A stretch of 64,000 nucleotides of DNA from Opeltia flavorubescens (taxonomy: Eukaryota; Ascomycota; Lecanoromycetes; Teloschistales; Teloschistaceae): NCBI GenBank assembly GCA_000442125.1, contig KE546972.1, forward strand, positions 1,014,022 through 1,078,021, read 5' to 3'. The translations under genes were made by a program, and so were the position numbers. The notes under the pieces were generated by a model. The model saw nothing but the letters and a program-made list of their open reading frames with translations, was not told the DNA's origin and did not search any database. Below are positions 1 to 10,200 of the stretch, piece after piece. How positions within the stretch are numbered: the first letter of the stretch is position 1; every line of letters begins with the position of its first letter.

Positions 1-495
1 TCGCGTTCGATATGTTGATTTAAAAATTTTACCAGTTTGTTTGTAGCTACCTCAGCAGATATGGGCGTCTTTCGTGTTCTTTTAGGACGGCATTGGTAGC
101 TTTCAATGTTTTTGGCGTAGCAAGGGTATGGAGTCCCCCGATCAACCCTGACGACCTCTTTGGCTAAGCGAAAGAGCCGGCGTCGGTCTACCGGGGATCT
201 TCTGATAGGCGTGCCTTTTCCAGTGCCTGGGATTTGGTTCGGTTGGTGATAATTGGCACCATATGGGCCTTTCCCCATGTTTGGAGGCATGTCTTCGCAA
301 AGATCGGTGTTAAATATCTCTCGACCCGAAGATTCGATAGGAGGTCTCTTGCACGGAATGAAGTCGTTGTGGAAAGCATCTTGGAAAGATGGTTTTTTAT
401 ATTGCTCACGAGGTGAAGCAGAGTCTTCGATATTTACTCTGATAGAGTCTTGGCCTCGTTGGTCATCGCCATGAAATGGAGAATGAAGATGATGT
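1..495 (-). CDS. Unidentified gene, partial at window edge (hydrophilic C-terminal region)
   Basis: A minus-strand frame stays open from about 495 to the window edge, roughly 165 codons, and reads as a charged, proline-rich tail without stops. Short samples are SPFHGDDQRGQDS and PPNMGKGPYGANYHQPNQ. Just upstream on the same strand (about 480-680), two other frames encode hydrophobic stretches (LGVNLVVLLSALGL and IVSFIMSMMTLFDIIFIL) that look like membrane segments. This suggests a membrane protein with a long soluble tail. I could not join the hydrophobic frames to the tail with convincing GT-AG introns, so the model is incomplete or the gene carries a frameshift. The family is not recognised. 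The coding call for the tail rests only on the length of the open frame and its protein-like composition. Confidence 0.4.
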
Positions 496-1188
496 CAAAC
501 AGAGTCATCATCGACATTATGAATGAAACAATTCCAGTGGCTCCAATGATCACTCAGTATCTGTTAAGTCCCAGGGCACTCAGTAGTACAACCAAGTTCA
601 CACCCAGAAAGCAGAATTTGAGTACCGACATTTTTTCAACCAAGAACCAGCCTAGCAGTATTGATGGATTTGAAACAGTGTGACCTACGATCTGAGCTTC
701 TTGGGCTTTGTGCGCCTTCATTTCGAAGCTTACCCCATGGTGATCGAAGTGCAAACAATGAAAAATTTATCATTCAGTATCTTGGAATGATTCTTTTCCG
801 GAATAAGGACACATGATGACTGATAACTAAAGACATTCGCCGGCCAGAGATTTGACGAAGGGATGTTCCATTGAAAGTAATATAGACTCAAAAAGAATCA
901 TCCGCCCCCTAAGTCATACGATAGAACACGCAAAAAGCTGGACAAGGCGATAAAGAATATGTTATCATTAAAGTTATTAAAGCAAGAGACTCATAAACGA
1001 ACGCTGTTGAGGAGACAGGTATGTTTTTTTTTACTTATGAGACTCATAAAATGAATGGAAACAATAATCGATATCTCGAATGGAGGCATTTTCCAAGGGC
1101 ATTCACGTATTGGGACATAAATGATATTTAGCAGATTTTCATAGTGGTTCAGGCTAGAAACCCCTGATTACCTAATCGGCGACCTCAT

Positions 1189-2166
1189 ATGCTCTTCCAA
1201 AGAAATTACTCCAGTTTCCTGATGGATACAGCTTCTTCCATTCCACCTGCAGAAGCTCTCCCTCTTCATCCAGGCGCCACCTCTGTCGCTCTCACCAACA
1301 GCCCTGAATCAGGCGCCAGTCGTCCACCAAGATCTACGAATATCGACCCGAAGAGGAACCCCTCTGCCATCTCCATCCGTGCTTTCTCCATTGGCCTAAC
1401 TTTCGGCATATCCATCGCCTTGACCTTCCTTGCCCTTCAACAGCCATCTAGACCTCTATGGCGTGCTCCCTTTTTTATCGTCACCCTTTCAATCTTTCAC
1501 TTCCTCGAATTCTACGTCACTGCATTATACAATCCGTTGGCAGCCACTACTAGCGCTTTTTTGCTGACCACCAATGGCTACTCTTACAACATCGCGCACA
1601 CCTTGGCATTAATAGAGTGCGTCTTTGGAAACTACATTGCTCCACAATACTTTCCTGAGCAAACATACCTGCATCCTTTGAATGCTCTATTACCACCTGG
1701 GGGTGGAGCCAGGCCTGCGTGGTTGATGCTCGGGTTCATATTACTCGTGCTGGGACAGATGACCCGGACCCTGGCAATGGTCCATGCAGGCACAAATTTT
1801 AACCATCTCATCCAATTTCGAAAGAAGGAAGGGCATGTCCTAGTTACCGATGGCATCTACCGCTGGCTGAGGCACCCATCCTACTTTGGCTTCTTTTGGT
1901 GGGGACTTGGGACGCAGATTGTCATGGGCAATGAAGCATGTTTGATTGGATATGCTATGGTGCTTTGGAGATTTTTCAAATTTCGGATCGAGAGTGAGTG
2001 TATTCCTGTTGTGCCCTTCCTTTTCGATCAAGTATTGTGAATCTGGCTTTCGTTGACTGACCTCCCCCCTGCTACAGAAGAAGAGAAATTGTTAATTGAA
2101 TTCTTCGGGCACGACTACGTTCGATATAGGGAGAAAACAATTGTCGGTATTCCTTTGATCTCTTGA
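1189..2166 (+). CDS. STE14: Protein-S-isoprenylcysteine O-methyltransferase (STE14/ICMT)
   Basis: Integral ER membrane enzyme that methylates the C-terminal prenylated cysteine of CaaX proteins such as Ras, Rho and a-type mating pheromone, using S-adenosylmethionine. Model: exons 1189-1993 and 2078-2166, intron 1994-2077 with GTGAGT and CTACAG ends, giving 297 aa. A second ATG at 1222 would give 286 aa and is equally plausible. Several hydrophobic segments are visible, for example near residues 64-84. The family hallmarks are FHFLEFYVTALYNP in the N-terminal half and RHPSYFGFFWWGLGTQ in the C-terminal half, where the family binds the cofactor. Exon 2 supplies the conserved ending: EEKLLIEFFGHDYVRYREKT then VGIPLIS and a stop. 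Without splicing, the first reading frame stops early after FRIES, so the intron is needed. Family assignment is firm. Confidence 0.9.
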
Positions 2167-2551
2167 TATACTTTTAAATTCGATCAATAGTGCAGATGAT
2201 ACATACATGGCTTTTCCAAGTACGGAGACGCTATTCCAATTTTCATCCTTCTCAAGGCCTTCTTAGACTATGGCTGAGTGAACCATGCTGTCGCGTGGTC
2301 ACCCAATTGTCCATCTGAGATGTTATCATCTTACCCAATGTACGATGATCATATTTCCCATCCTGTCCTCAAGTGCCGTATTGGCGTTTTCCAATCTTCG
2401 AGGGTGCTTCGATCTGATATCTGACCCTCTATTTGATACAAGTAGACGTAAATAGTGTCAGTCTAGAATGTCCCGCACCGCTGCTCGGTAGCTTCGCTCG
2501 GAATGCTTTGGTATTCAAGTCTTGGGATGAGGAGGAAGCCGATTCTTCTCA
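2167..2551. other. Intergenic region after STE14
   Basis: No convincing gene was seen on either strand. It holds the 3' flank of STE14 and, on the other strand, the 3' flank of the possible small gene that follows. Confidence 0.5.
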
Positions 2552-2911
2552 TCAACTGTCATCCTGATCGGGTCCCAATTGCTGTATCTCTGATCACGTT
2601 TGAATGGGCAGATAATGGTTTACAAAGGGACTCTATGCTTCTTCAAGACTTACTGTCGGCTAAGCTGAACATCTTTGGATGTAAATCAGTCAATCGACCA
2701 AGCTTCCCTTTCAAAAGTACTTTCACACGGCCCTGGGTTACGACAATCACTCTGCCACGAACAGCGTTCTTCATCTTGAGCTGCGTCGTTTCTTTTCGCA
2801 ATCAATGTTGCTATCGTTACTAAAGGTGCATTTGCTAGCATTGGGGCTTCGTAAAGCTATTTGTGTCACATCACGGTCCATGCCGCTCCAAGCTGGAGCC
2901 TGTCGTGACAT
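2552..2911 (-). CDS. Possible small spliced gene, 68 aa, unknown
   Basis: A minus-strand model in three exons keeps phase throughout: 2911-2870, 2780-2654 and 2589-2552. The introns are 2781-2869 (GTGACA...GCAG) and 2590-2653 (GTAAGT...TCAG). The middle exon reads as a short basic, beta-rich stretch (GRVIVVTQGRVKVLLKGKLG) followed by LTDLHPKMFSLAD. The predicted product has no signal peptide or membrane segment. I do not recognise the family. Support is only the GTAAGT donor, phase agreement and protein-like composition. A plus-strand frame of about 106 codons (2503-2823) overlaps it and looks less like protein. The piece could also be a relic. Confidence 0.3.
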
Positions 2912-3121
2912 GTCAGCTGCCCGGACACGATAAATTTGAGCCAACGTTTACCTTGCAGGCGACAATGGCTAAGCGAAGACGTTATTTGACCTGAGCTCTT
3001 GAAATGTCTAGTCGGGTCTGTGCCTGCTTCGAGTAACTGTCTCAGATAGAGACTTGAACAATAACGAAATTTGTTTAGTATCCCACAAGGTCTGACGAGG
3101 CGCCAGGATTGGCTGATTTAT
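2912..3121. other. Short intergenic gap
   Basis: About 210 bp between the possible small gene and the 3' end of PEX8. No feature seen. Confidence 0.4.
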
Positions 3122-5302
3122 TCACAGCTTGATGCTCTCACTTAATGCGCCGCTCAGCAGGGGTTTATCACCAATGTCGTCTCCGCCGTATAATAGGATC
3201 TCTCTTCCGCCTTGTGTTCCCCACCAGGTAACACAAAGATCCGCTCGATCAACATCCATCTCACCATTGCTTAGTACCTCCCAGAATCTTTGCTTGACAG
3301 CGTGCTGGGCAGCAGGCTCTTGTATTGAGTGGATGGATTTAGCTGCTATTGGCAGCCAATCTTCCAACGCATCGATCGGAAGGAATGGTAGAGAATCGAT
3401 AAGTGCAAGTACTAAGACTGCTTGTTCAGACATAACATCGTTGCTGCCAGTTTTCTCGATAATCGAGGATTTAGATAGTGATTGAGGCAATGCGATCTCG
3501 AGTCGAACGGACAAGGCCTCGAGGATAGTAGATGACAATAAGGGTAGCTGTCTGGATACGAGCCAGGGTGGCGATGTGATCCGGACGAGTTTCTTGATTG
3601 CAAAACGAAACTGCCGTGGGGAGATGAATTGTGGAAAGGCCTGCCTCTACGCTTAGTTGGGCTGGTCAAACAATATAAACACAATACATACCTGAAAGAG
3701 GAATCCAGCGTATGCTTGGATCTCCGAGGACGCGAGATCACTGTTCTGTGGTGCAGCTAGCAGGGCGAGCATAACACTATGGGCAGCTTCAAACAATGGG
3801 AGCAATCTCGGGTCACCATCGATCCGAAGATACGGCGCTGCTGCAGGCATGAGGAGATTGATTGCAGTAGCACTGTCAAGAACAAGTATCATTTGCTCTG
3901 CAAGGTTGAAAAAGTAGAGGTCCATACACCTATCAAGCGGATGTAGAGGTATTCTATCAATTTCAGTAGGTTGTATCTCCTCCATAAATTGCCCCGCTTG
4001 CCCGGGGCACTGTGACAAGATATCGATGGCAGCAAGGTACACATATGAGTATTGTGATAATGTATCTGTTCCTAACCGAGATGATATGAAGTATACGTGG
4101 CGCAGAGTTTGAAGTACAAGAACTGCTGAAGAGGGAGCTACGATTATTAGTATTAAGTCTTTATGTAGATATCACTACTTACCGTCGTATGGCTCATTTG
4201 TGTCGTTACTCAAGAGTCGTTCCATGCACGCAGTCAATAGGACAACGATGGCAAACATGCTTGTCCTAAGCACACGCCACAATAAAGGCAATGGTGTCCT
4301 ACAAGTCTCATCGGATAGAAATACTTTTTCCTCAGAGACGTCGATTTCAGAAAGCTTGTTCTGCCGCCACTGTATGCTAAGAGATCTTGAGAATTCGGAA
4401 AGATCCTGGAGCATCCGTAGTAATGTTATCGGATCCTCGATCTGTCGGACTGAAAAAGCTGCGAGGCGTGAAAGACGACCTAGTGCGACCACCAATGGAC
4501 CTGAAGCCACAGACTGAAGATGACGATAGCTGTTGGACTTTGTTGACCAATCAAATTTCTTCCCCACTCCCTCAATGATGTCTGTATCTATTGTACCAAG
4601 GAAGTACCCCTGGCGGAGACCAAAATCGGAGAATAACACCGATGTTATCACCATGGGCAGCAGCAGATGGTGATCCAGTAAGATTTTAGCTCGTTCATCC
4701 AAGACATCAAAAACACGACTGATCGCAATGACCAAGCCGGAGTCGGTGATACGGCTCCTCTGTGTGCCATCACGTAGGCTCAGGTTGATTGCGCTTATCA
4801 ACAAGTCCTGAAGCTTGGTATGAAGACCGGTCGAACTCCTCCGTCGCCCCTGTTTCTCGTGTCCTTGCAACAGCCCAGCGAAAGCCAGGAGCCGTCTTGA
4901 CTGCGGTATCCCTCCTTCGACACCTTTGATTACAGCTATTGTCCAGTCGTCTGCACTCAAAGTTGACTGCAACACAGAACGTTCTGAGGCCTGTTGGATG
5001 ATGCGACGTTGTAGGCGATGAACGGTCGCTGAGGCAAAGAGATCAATCACTCGGACCACTGTTTCCACATGGTCTGCCGAGCCCCATATTGCAGGAGCCG
5101 ATAGTATTTGGGACGCAAGTAGTGAGATATTTGATGGGTTCGAAAGCAGTACAAATAGATTACTCGCCGACTCGAGCAATCTAATTACAATCAGTATTGA
5201 TACATATACAACTCCAAGATCGACGAACCTAGATATATCTTGTTGATCAGACGCGCTCTGTAATGCGCGTAGTAATGTTGCTAAAGATCGATCTGTAGAC
5301 AT
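3122..5302 (-). CDS. PEX8: Peroxisomal biogenesis factor 8 (PEX8-like peroxin)
   Basis: Peroxins of this family sit on the lumenal face of the peroxisomal membrane and link the docking and RING complexes during matrix protein import. Model on the minus strand: exons 5302-5229, 5180-4183, 4137-3692 and 3640-3122. The introns are 45-51 bp, each with GT-AG ends and a TACTGAT/TACTAAT-type branch site, giving 678 aa. The N-terminus reads MSTDRSLATLLRALQSASDQ, and QDISRLLESASNLF follows once the first intron is removed, a start I associate with fungal Pex8. The whole protein is leucine-rich and helical, as expected for the family. The C-terminal part keeps CVTWWGTQGGREILLYGG and ends GALSESIKL. Pex8 proteins usually end in a PTS1 such as SKL or AKL, and here the last three residues are IKL, a weak match. 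The name comes from recalled family features, not a search. Confidence 0.72.
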
Positions 5303-5860
5303 TCCGAACCTATTCTGAAGATTCGAAAATCATAATGATTCTAGCCAAACGATGGGAGTCAATCACCATGGGGACCGTGAGGACGTAGATTCTCCATCAT
5401 GTTCGATAGATACTAGAAAGCAAAGCCGAGGTACACGAAGTAGTGCGTACCGAGCGTACGAAGCTGGAGCCACTGAGGAGGAAGGTGCCGGCGACCGTGG
5501 CATGACAGGCATATCTAGTTCAACAAGAACTTAGCTTTAGATACCATCAATCCAGCTGCGTACCTCGACATTTCTGCCACTGCTCTCCTAAATCAAGTCT
5601 AGCGCTATCGATCTCTCATGAAACGTGAACTCGCACAATGGTTACTCAATCCTTGATCACTCTGTTTCAGAGCTAAGCGGCTGAATATCACGCAAAACCT
5701 TAAGGAGAGAGATAAGAGACGCAATTATACATCAGAGCAATCAGAGGCTATAATCGAGTTTGATTTGCAGAACCCACCGCTATCCAGGGTCTTCTGAATG
5801 GCGTATCATCTGGGGACTACGACACAACATTCGATTTCATAGAGGGAGCCAGCCAAGCCG
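5303..5860. promoter_or_regulatory. Divergent promoter region between PEX8 and the TMEM170-like gene
   Basis: This 558 bp stretch separates two start codons that face away from each other, so it must carry both promoters. A 60-codon plus-strand frame at 5352-5534 has no protein-like features and was not called. No specific factor site is claimed. Confidence 0.5.
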
Positions 5861-6331
5861 ATGTCAGCGAATTACAATTACACCACTCCGCATTTCCCAT
5901 CGCTGTACTGGCCGGTGAGCGTGCTGCCAGGGGAACAGCAATACTTATACAACGTCAAGGATGCCTGGCGATTTACACTCTTCTGGACTCTTGTTGTGTT
6001 CGAAGGAAGCCATCTAGCTGCCATGACTTACGCGCTTGTCGTGCAGTGGAAAAATTGGAAGATAATGTTGGGGGTCATGGCTGTCTATTCAATGCTGGCT
6101 GGAGTAGAGGCCCTCATGGCAGGGAGTGTTGTTGGGCTGCTGTACGTACTTTGCAAGCTATTGCAAGAATGTTGGTGTAGGATGGCATTGCTAATTGGAA
6201 CGCTGGGTAGACTTGGTGCTGTTTACAAAGCTGGGGGCTTTCGAATGTCAACCTGGATTCCTTTCATCTGGGCTGTAATCAATGCGCTTGTCCTGATACT
6301 GTCATCTTTTTCGATTCAAGGGGGCCTGTAG
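5861..6331 (+). CDS. TMEM170-family small integral membrane protein
   Basis: Model: exons 5861-6141 and 6211-6331, intron 6142-6210 (GTACGT...GGTAG with a CTAAT branch), giving 133 aa. After splicing the protein reads through SVVGLLLGAVYKAGGFRMS, which restores a glycine-rich membrane helix that the intron would otherwise break. There are about four hydrophobic segments: near residues 37-60, 65-82, 84-102 and 110-128. The block VYKAGGFRM-S-T-W-I-P-F-I-W followed by LILSSFSIQGGL resembles the C-terminal half of animal TMEM170 proteins, which shape ER sheets and the nuclear envelope, and it is widely conserved in filamentous fungi. The ER role is carried over from animals and is inference here. 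PEX8 is the divergent neighbour, with no functional link seen. Confidence 0.75.
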   Translation: MSANYNYTTPHFPSLYWPVSVLPGEQQYLYNVKDAWRFTLFWTLVVFEGSHLAAMTYALVVQWKNWKIMLGVMAVYSMLAGVEALMAGSVVGLLYVLCKLLQECWCRMALLIGTLGRLGAVYKAGGFRMSTWIPFIWAVINALVLILSSFSIQGGL

Positions 6332-7200
6332 ACAGTTGATAATTCCGTTCAAGGCATAATCAAACCTTCGGCCAGTCCTCCAGACCGAGCAAAAGCTTCC
6401 GATCCAGCCTTGCAAGCAACATGGCTGATCTGTTCATGTAGTGAGAGATGCACCCTTTCACAAGCTAAAGACTCGGACGATCGCGCTTCCTCGTTGTTCG
6501 TTCACGTGAACGAATCAGCTTACAATTTTTGGATTCGTAGTCGTGTCTGCGCGATCCATCTAATCCCAGTAGTCATTACATGCTGCGAATGGATTGATAT
6601 GACTCACATAAGGTGAAGATAAGCTGTGCGCTGTGAATGTATATCTTTCCCAACATAGCTCCTATTATGGAATTGGTCTTTCCTTGCGGGGAATTTTCCT
6701 ACCCGCCTGTTAGCTCCCGGCAATCCTTTGTTGCATAAGGTACTTAATCTTATCTAAGCCTGGATACTACGTCATTCTCTGTTTAATGCAAGATGAATAC
6801 AGCCATTGACTCTACTATTTTTTAGACGAAGCTTCCGTTGACTACCGAATTGTGTCTCCATCTGGTATACTGACTCCAAATAGAGAGCGGAGAAGATCGA
6901 ATGAGCGCGATTGCTCCCATTTTTCGTTAAGCGGCGGGCACTTCAAAGGGCAAACGCCGCTACCGCCGTCTGCCTAAAGAGCATAATCCCTGCAAGTGAT
7001 CGACCGACACTTTAAACATTCACTCTGCTCTATGCTCGCTACGAAAGCTAGCCTGATCAACACTGTTGTGCAATACATGAAGCCAGCCATTGTTAATACA
7101 AACCTTTGGCTCAAATTCGAATAGCTCCAATGAAGTCAGCCTACTTTTCCGAGCCTCTTCTTTCAAACCTTCATTCCCAGCTTCTAGCTACCGCTATGTG
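6332..7200. other. Intergenic region upstream of the USP gene
   Basis: 869 bp with no convincing gene. It includes the 3' flank of the TMEM170-like gene and the promoter and 5' UTR of the deubiquitinase. A frame at 6410-6616 starts without ATG and is not protein-like. The open frame leading into the USP gene extends upstream to 7090 but contains no ATG before 7201. Confidence 0.5.
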
Positions 7201-10200
7201 ATGGAATCGCTCCCATCAGTCATTGCTTCTACACTCGATCGAGCAGTATCTGCCGGGCCTCGGCGGAATTCCATGGAAGACTCTGACTCCTCCTTGACAC
7301 GGAAGCGTCCACGTCTTGACAGCGGAAGCCGCTCTTACAGAAGCATGTCGGCTGATCCTATCGCCCCTTCCACCCCCACCACACAATCTCACATTGTGCA
7401 TATCACGCCCTCCCACAGTGCTATGTCCACTAAATCGAGTTCGGAAGGGGATATAATGCCACATCTTGAGGGCACACCGAGCAGGGTGACCATTAATGTC
7501 AGAGATTCCGTTCCTGGAGTTTCGCACCTTCCTGCTACTGCTACTGCTACTGCTCCGGCCGGCCATCGACGTGAGAATTGTGACAGCGAGAAAGAAATGT
7601 ATACCAACTTCAATAAGTCAGATTTGCCAAGAAAGCTCGAGCAGACTTCTCCGGACATCGGCTCAGCCTCCTCTTCACCATCACAAAGTCCTGAGATCGA
7701 GGTAGCCGAGGTAGAAGACATAAATGAAGAACCTGGCAATACTAGGTGGAGGCCACTGGGCAGTCATCCCGATCCAGCTAAGATCAAGGATGATCTATGG
7801 GCGATGTTTCCTTGCCGCGATCGCGCACAAAATGTTCTGGAAACCTCAGATGAGATAGCTCGCCACTTGCAACAACGTCAGTGACTCCAGATTATTTCAA
7901 GCTTGCTTTCTAACTCTTAGCAGAACAGATAGAGGACGGCACCTTGTTTCGTAGCCTTGCCGACTGGATACGGCTATATCTTGCTAAAACAGAGCCCTAT
8001 TCGTCAGAGTGGTTCAACTTGTATGCCAACGAGCACGAATTCTGGCTTCACTTCGTCGGCATAGCAAATGCCGTTGGTAAACGAGGGTAGGTCACATCTT
8101 GAATGCTTCAGGCACGTATATTCTAATTTGTCTAGTGGAAGCAGAAACATCACTGTCTTGCCATTACCGCTTCGACACAATGACAGCAAGGAAGATCATG
8201 AGGCCTTTGAAGATCTACTTACAGCATTTGCCGCTCTCACCTTCCGCATGGTTGACATCGATTGCCAGACCTTCCAAAGCTTAGCCAGCGAAGACAGCGA
8301 ACAACCTGAATTCGTATCCTTTGTATATCTCGAATGGCTATTTTCAGTGATTTCCGTAACAAAGTCAGCGCTATGGCGAAATCTACACCATGCATACAGC
8401 TACGACTCCGCTGCGACAATTTCACTCATCACGCGTGAAGTTTGCCGGCCTGCATTCAACGGGTTCGATCTACTAACCCGATTACTACACCAAATTATCC
8501 TTCACGCACGCATCGTTCCTCTTATCATTGACAAAATCGCGGTCATATTCGAAATTCTCTATCGCATTCTCGATCATCACTACTTAATTCGCCGGGATAC
8601 TCCGGAGGCCGTGAACGAGGAAACTCCATTTTGGGAGGATCTACTTTCCAAGGCTCACGGCTTCTTTCAGGTTGGAAACAATATTCTCCAAACCTTCATA
8701 AGCAAGCAGATTGCGGTTCTTTCGCACGATCTATGTGACACGATTCTTACCCATCTTGCTGCTCTTCTCCACAGACTCACAATAGCGGATGAAATTCTAA
8801 CCAAGAAAGTGCTCAGTGAAGATCTGGGCTTAGTTGATATTTTCTCCATAGCCGCCGCGCCTGTCATTGCCGAAGAAGCCTGGAAATTCCAGATGTTTCG
8901 AAAATGTTTCTTGGAAGGGCGGATGGAAATCCGTATACAAGGCGTCGAGTCTATGCAACTCGAGCTGGTCCAGATGCATCGCAAATTTGTGCAAGGTCAA
9001 AATATTGGCCCACAGCATCCGGTAGTGCCGTTCCTTTGCGATTTTATCGTCGACAACAAGGTGATCGACTACCTGGTCGGCGTCGAGTCCCATCCAAGGC
9101 TCATTCGGCTTACCGGAAATATAGTTGGATTTCTTGTCGTAAATCATAGGTATACTGAAGCGGAGTCTGACAAGATATGGAATACCGTCGTCAAGAGCCA
9201 GGACCCTGGTGTGGTCGGTGCCGTCCTACAAATGCTACCAAGTATCTTCAACATTTCGAACTATACCTCACTCTTGTACTTGGTACGAAAGCTGGACGGC
9301 ATCTCAATAAGCGACTGGGATCCGAGGATGACTCTTTATGCGGAGCAGCTGCTTAGTCAAACTGTAACGAAGTGGAAGGAGCTTCGGCAAGGCTTCGGGA
9401 TGGACGTGGCACCGTATCAATGCTGCATTCGACTCATGAGAGAAGCATCAAGTTGCGATTCCTCGACTCTCACAAAGCGGAGGACAATATCTGGATTCGC
9501 AAGTCGAACCCTCGAGAATCTCCTGGAAGTTGGACCGTTGGACAAGGATCAGTTTCAGATATACCAAGATTGCATTGGTGACATAGCTGGAAGTACCAAG
9601 TGTGCAACAGGCAGTATCTTCGTGATCAACATTCTCTTGAGACATGACGTAAGAGTGGATATTCGGACTCTCGCGCAGCAATTCGGGATAACAGACCTCG
9701 TCATTGCTGAATTTGAGGAGACGATAAGTCAGATGTCAAAAGGTTTACTTGAACCTCGTCACTTTGACGAGTGTTTGTCCGCCCGATTGGATCTCCTGCA
9801 GAACATAATAATATACAATCCGGAGTCTATCAGCACGGAACGAGGTTGGAGTCTCTGGGAGGCCATGGTAGGATCCAATGCTCCTAGTGATTTCGCTCGG
9901 GAGTCCGCACTTATAATGCTTGTCAACGCCACCATAAACGTGAGGAAGCACAACTCATTTATTGATGCATGTATCAGCGAATACTTGCCGAAATTGCCAC
10001 CTCGATATTTCACTGGCAACATCCTCTATTTTGTCAGCCATGTATGTCAGTATGGGAATTTTGTGGACAAGACCGACGACTGTGCAGATACCTCATATTC
10101 TGATCGACCTGGCATTGATATGCTGTGGCGTATCGCGCTAGTAGCTCCATCGAACACCGTTGAACGAAAGGCCATTGAGACTCTCGTGTCAGCGTATGTT

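Noticed and set aside
988-1052. Direct repeat GAGACTCATAAA upstream of STE14
   Set aside because: It is only 12 bases, present twice, without further structure. Too weak to interpret.
5352-5534. A 60-codon frame in the PEX8 promoter region
   Set aside because: No domain, no conservation cue, and it sits in a divergent promoter.
7216-7739. Minus-strand frames of about 116 codons opposite the start of the USP gene
   Set aside because: They overlap the disordered N-terminal exon of a well-supported plus-strand gene, and their residues look random (long serine runs).
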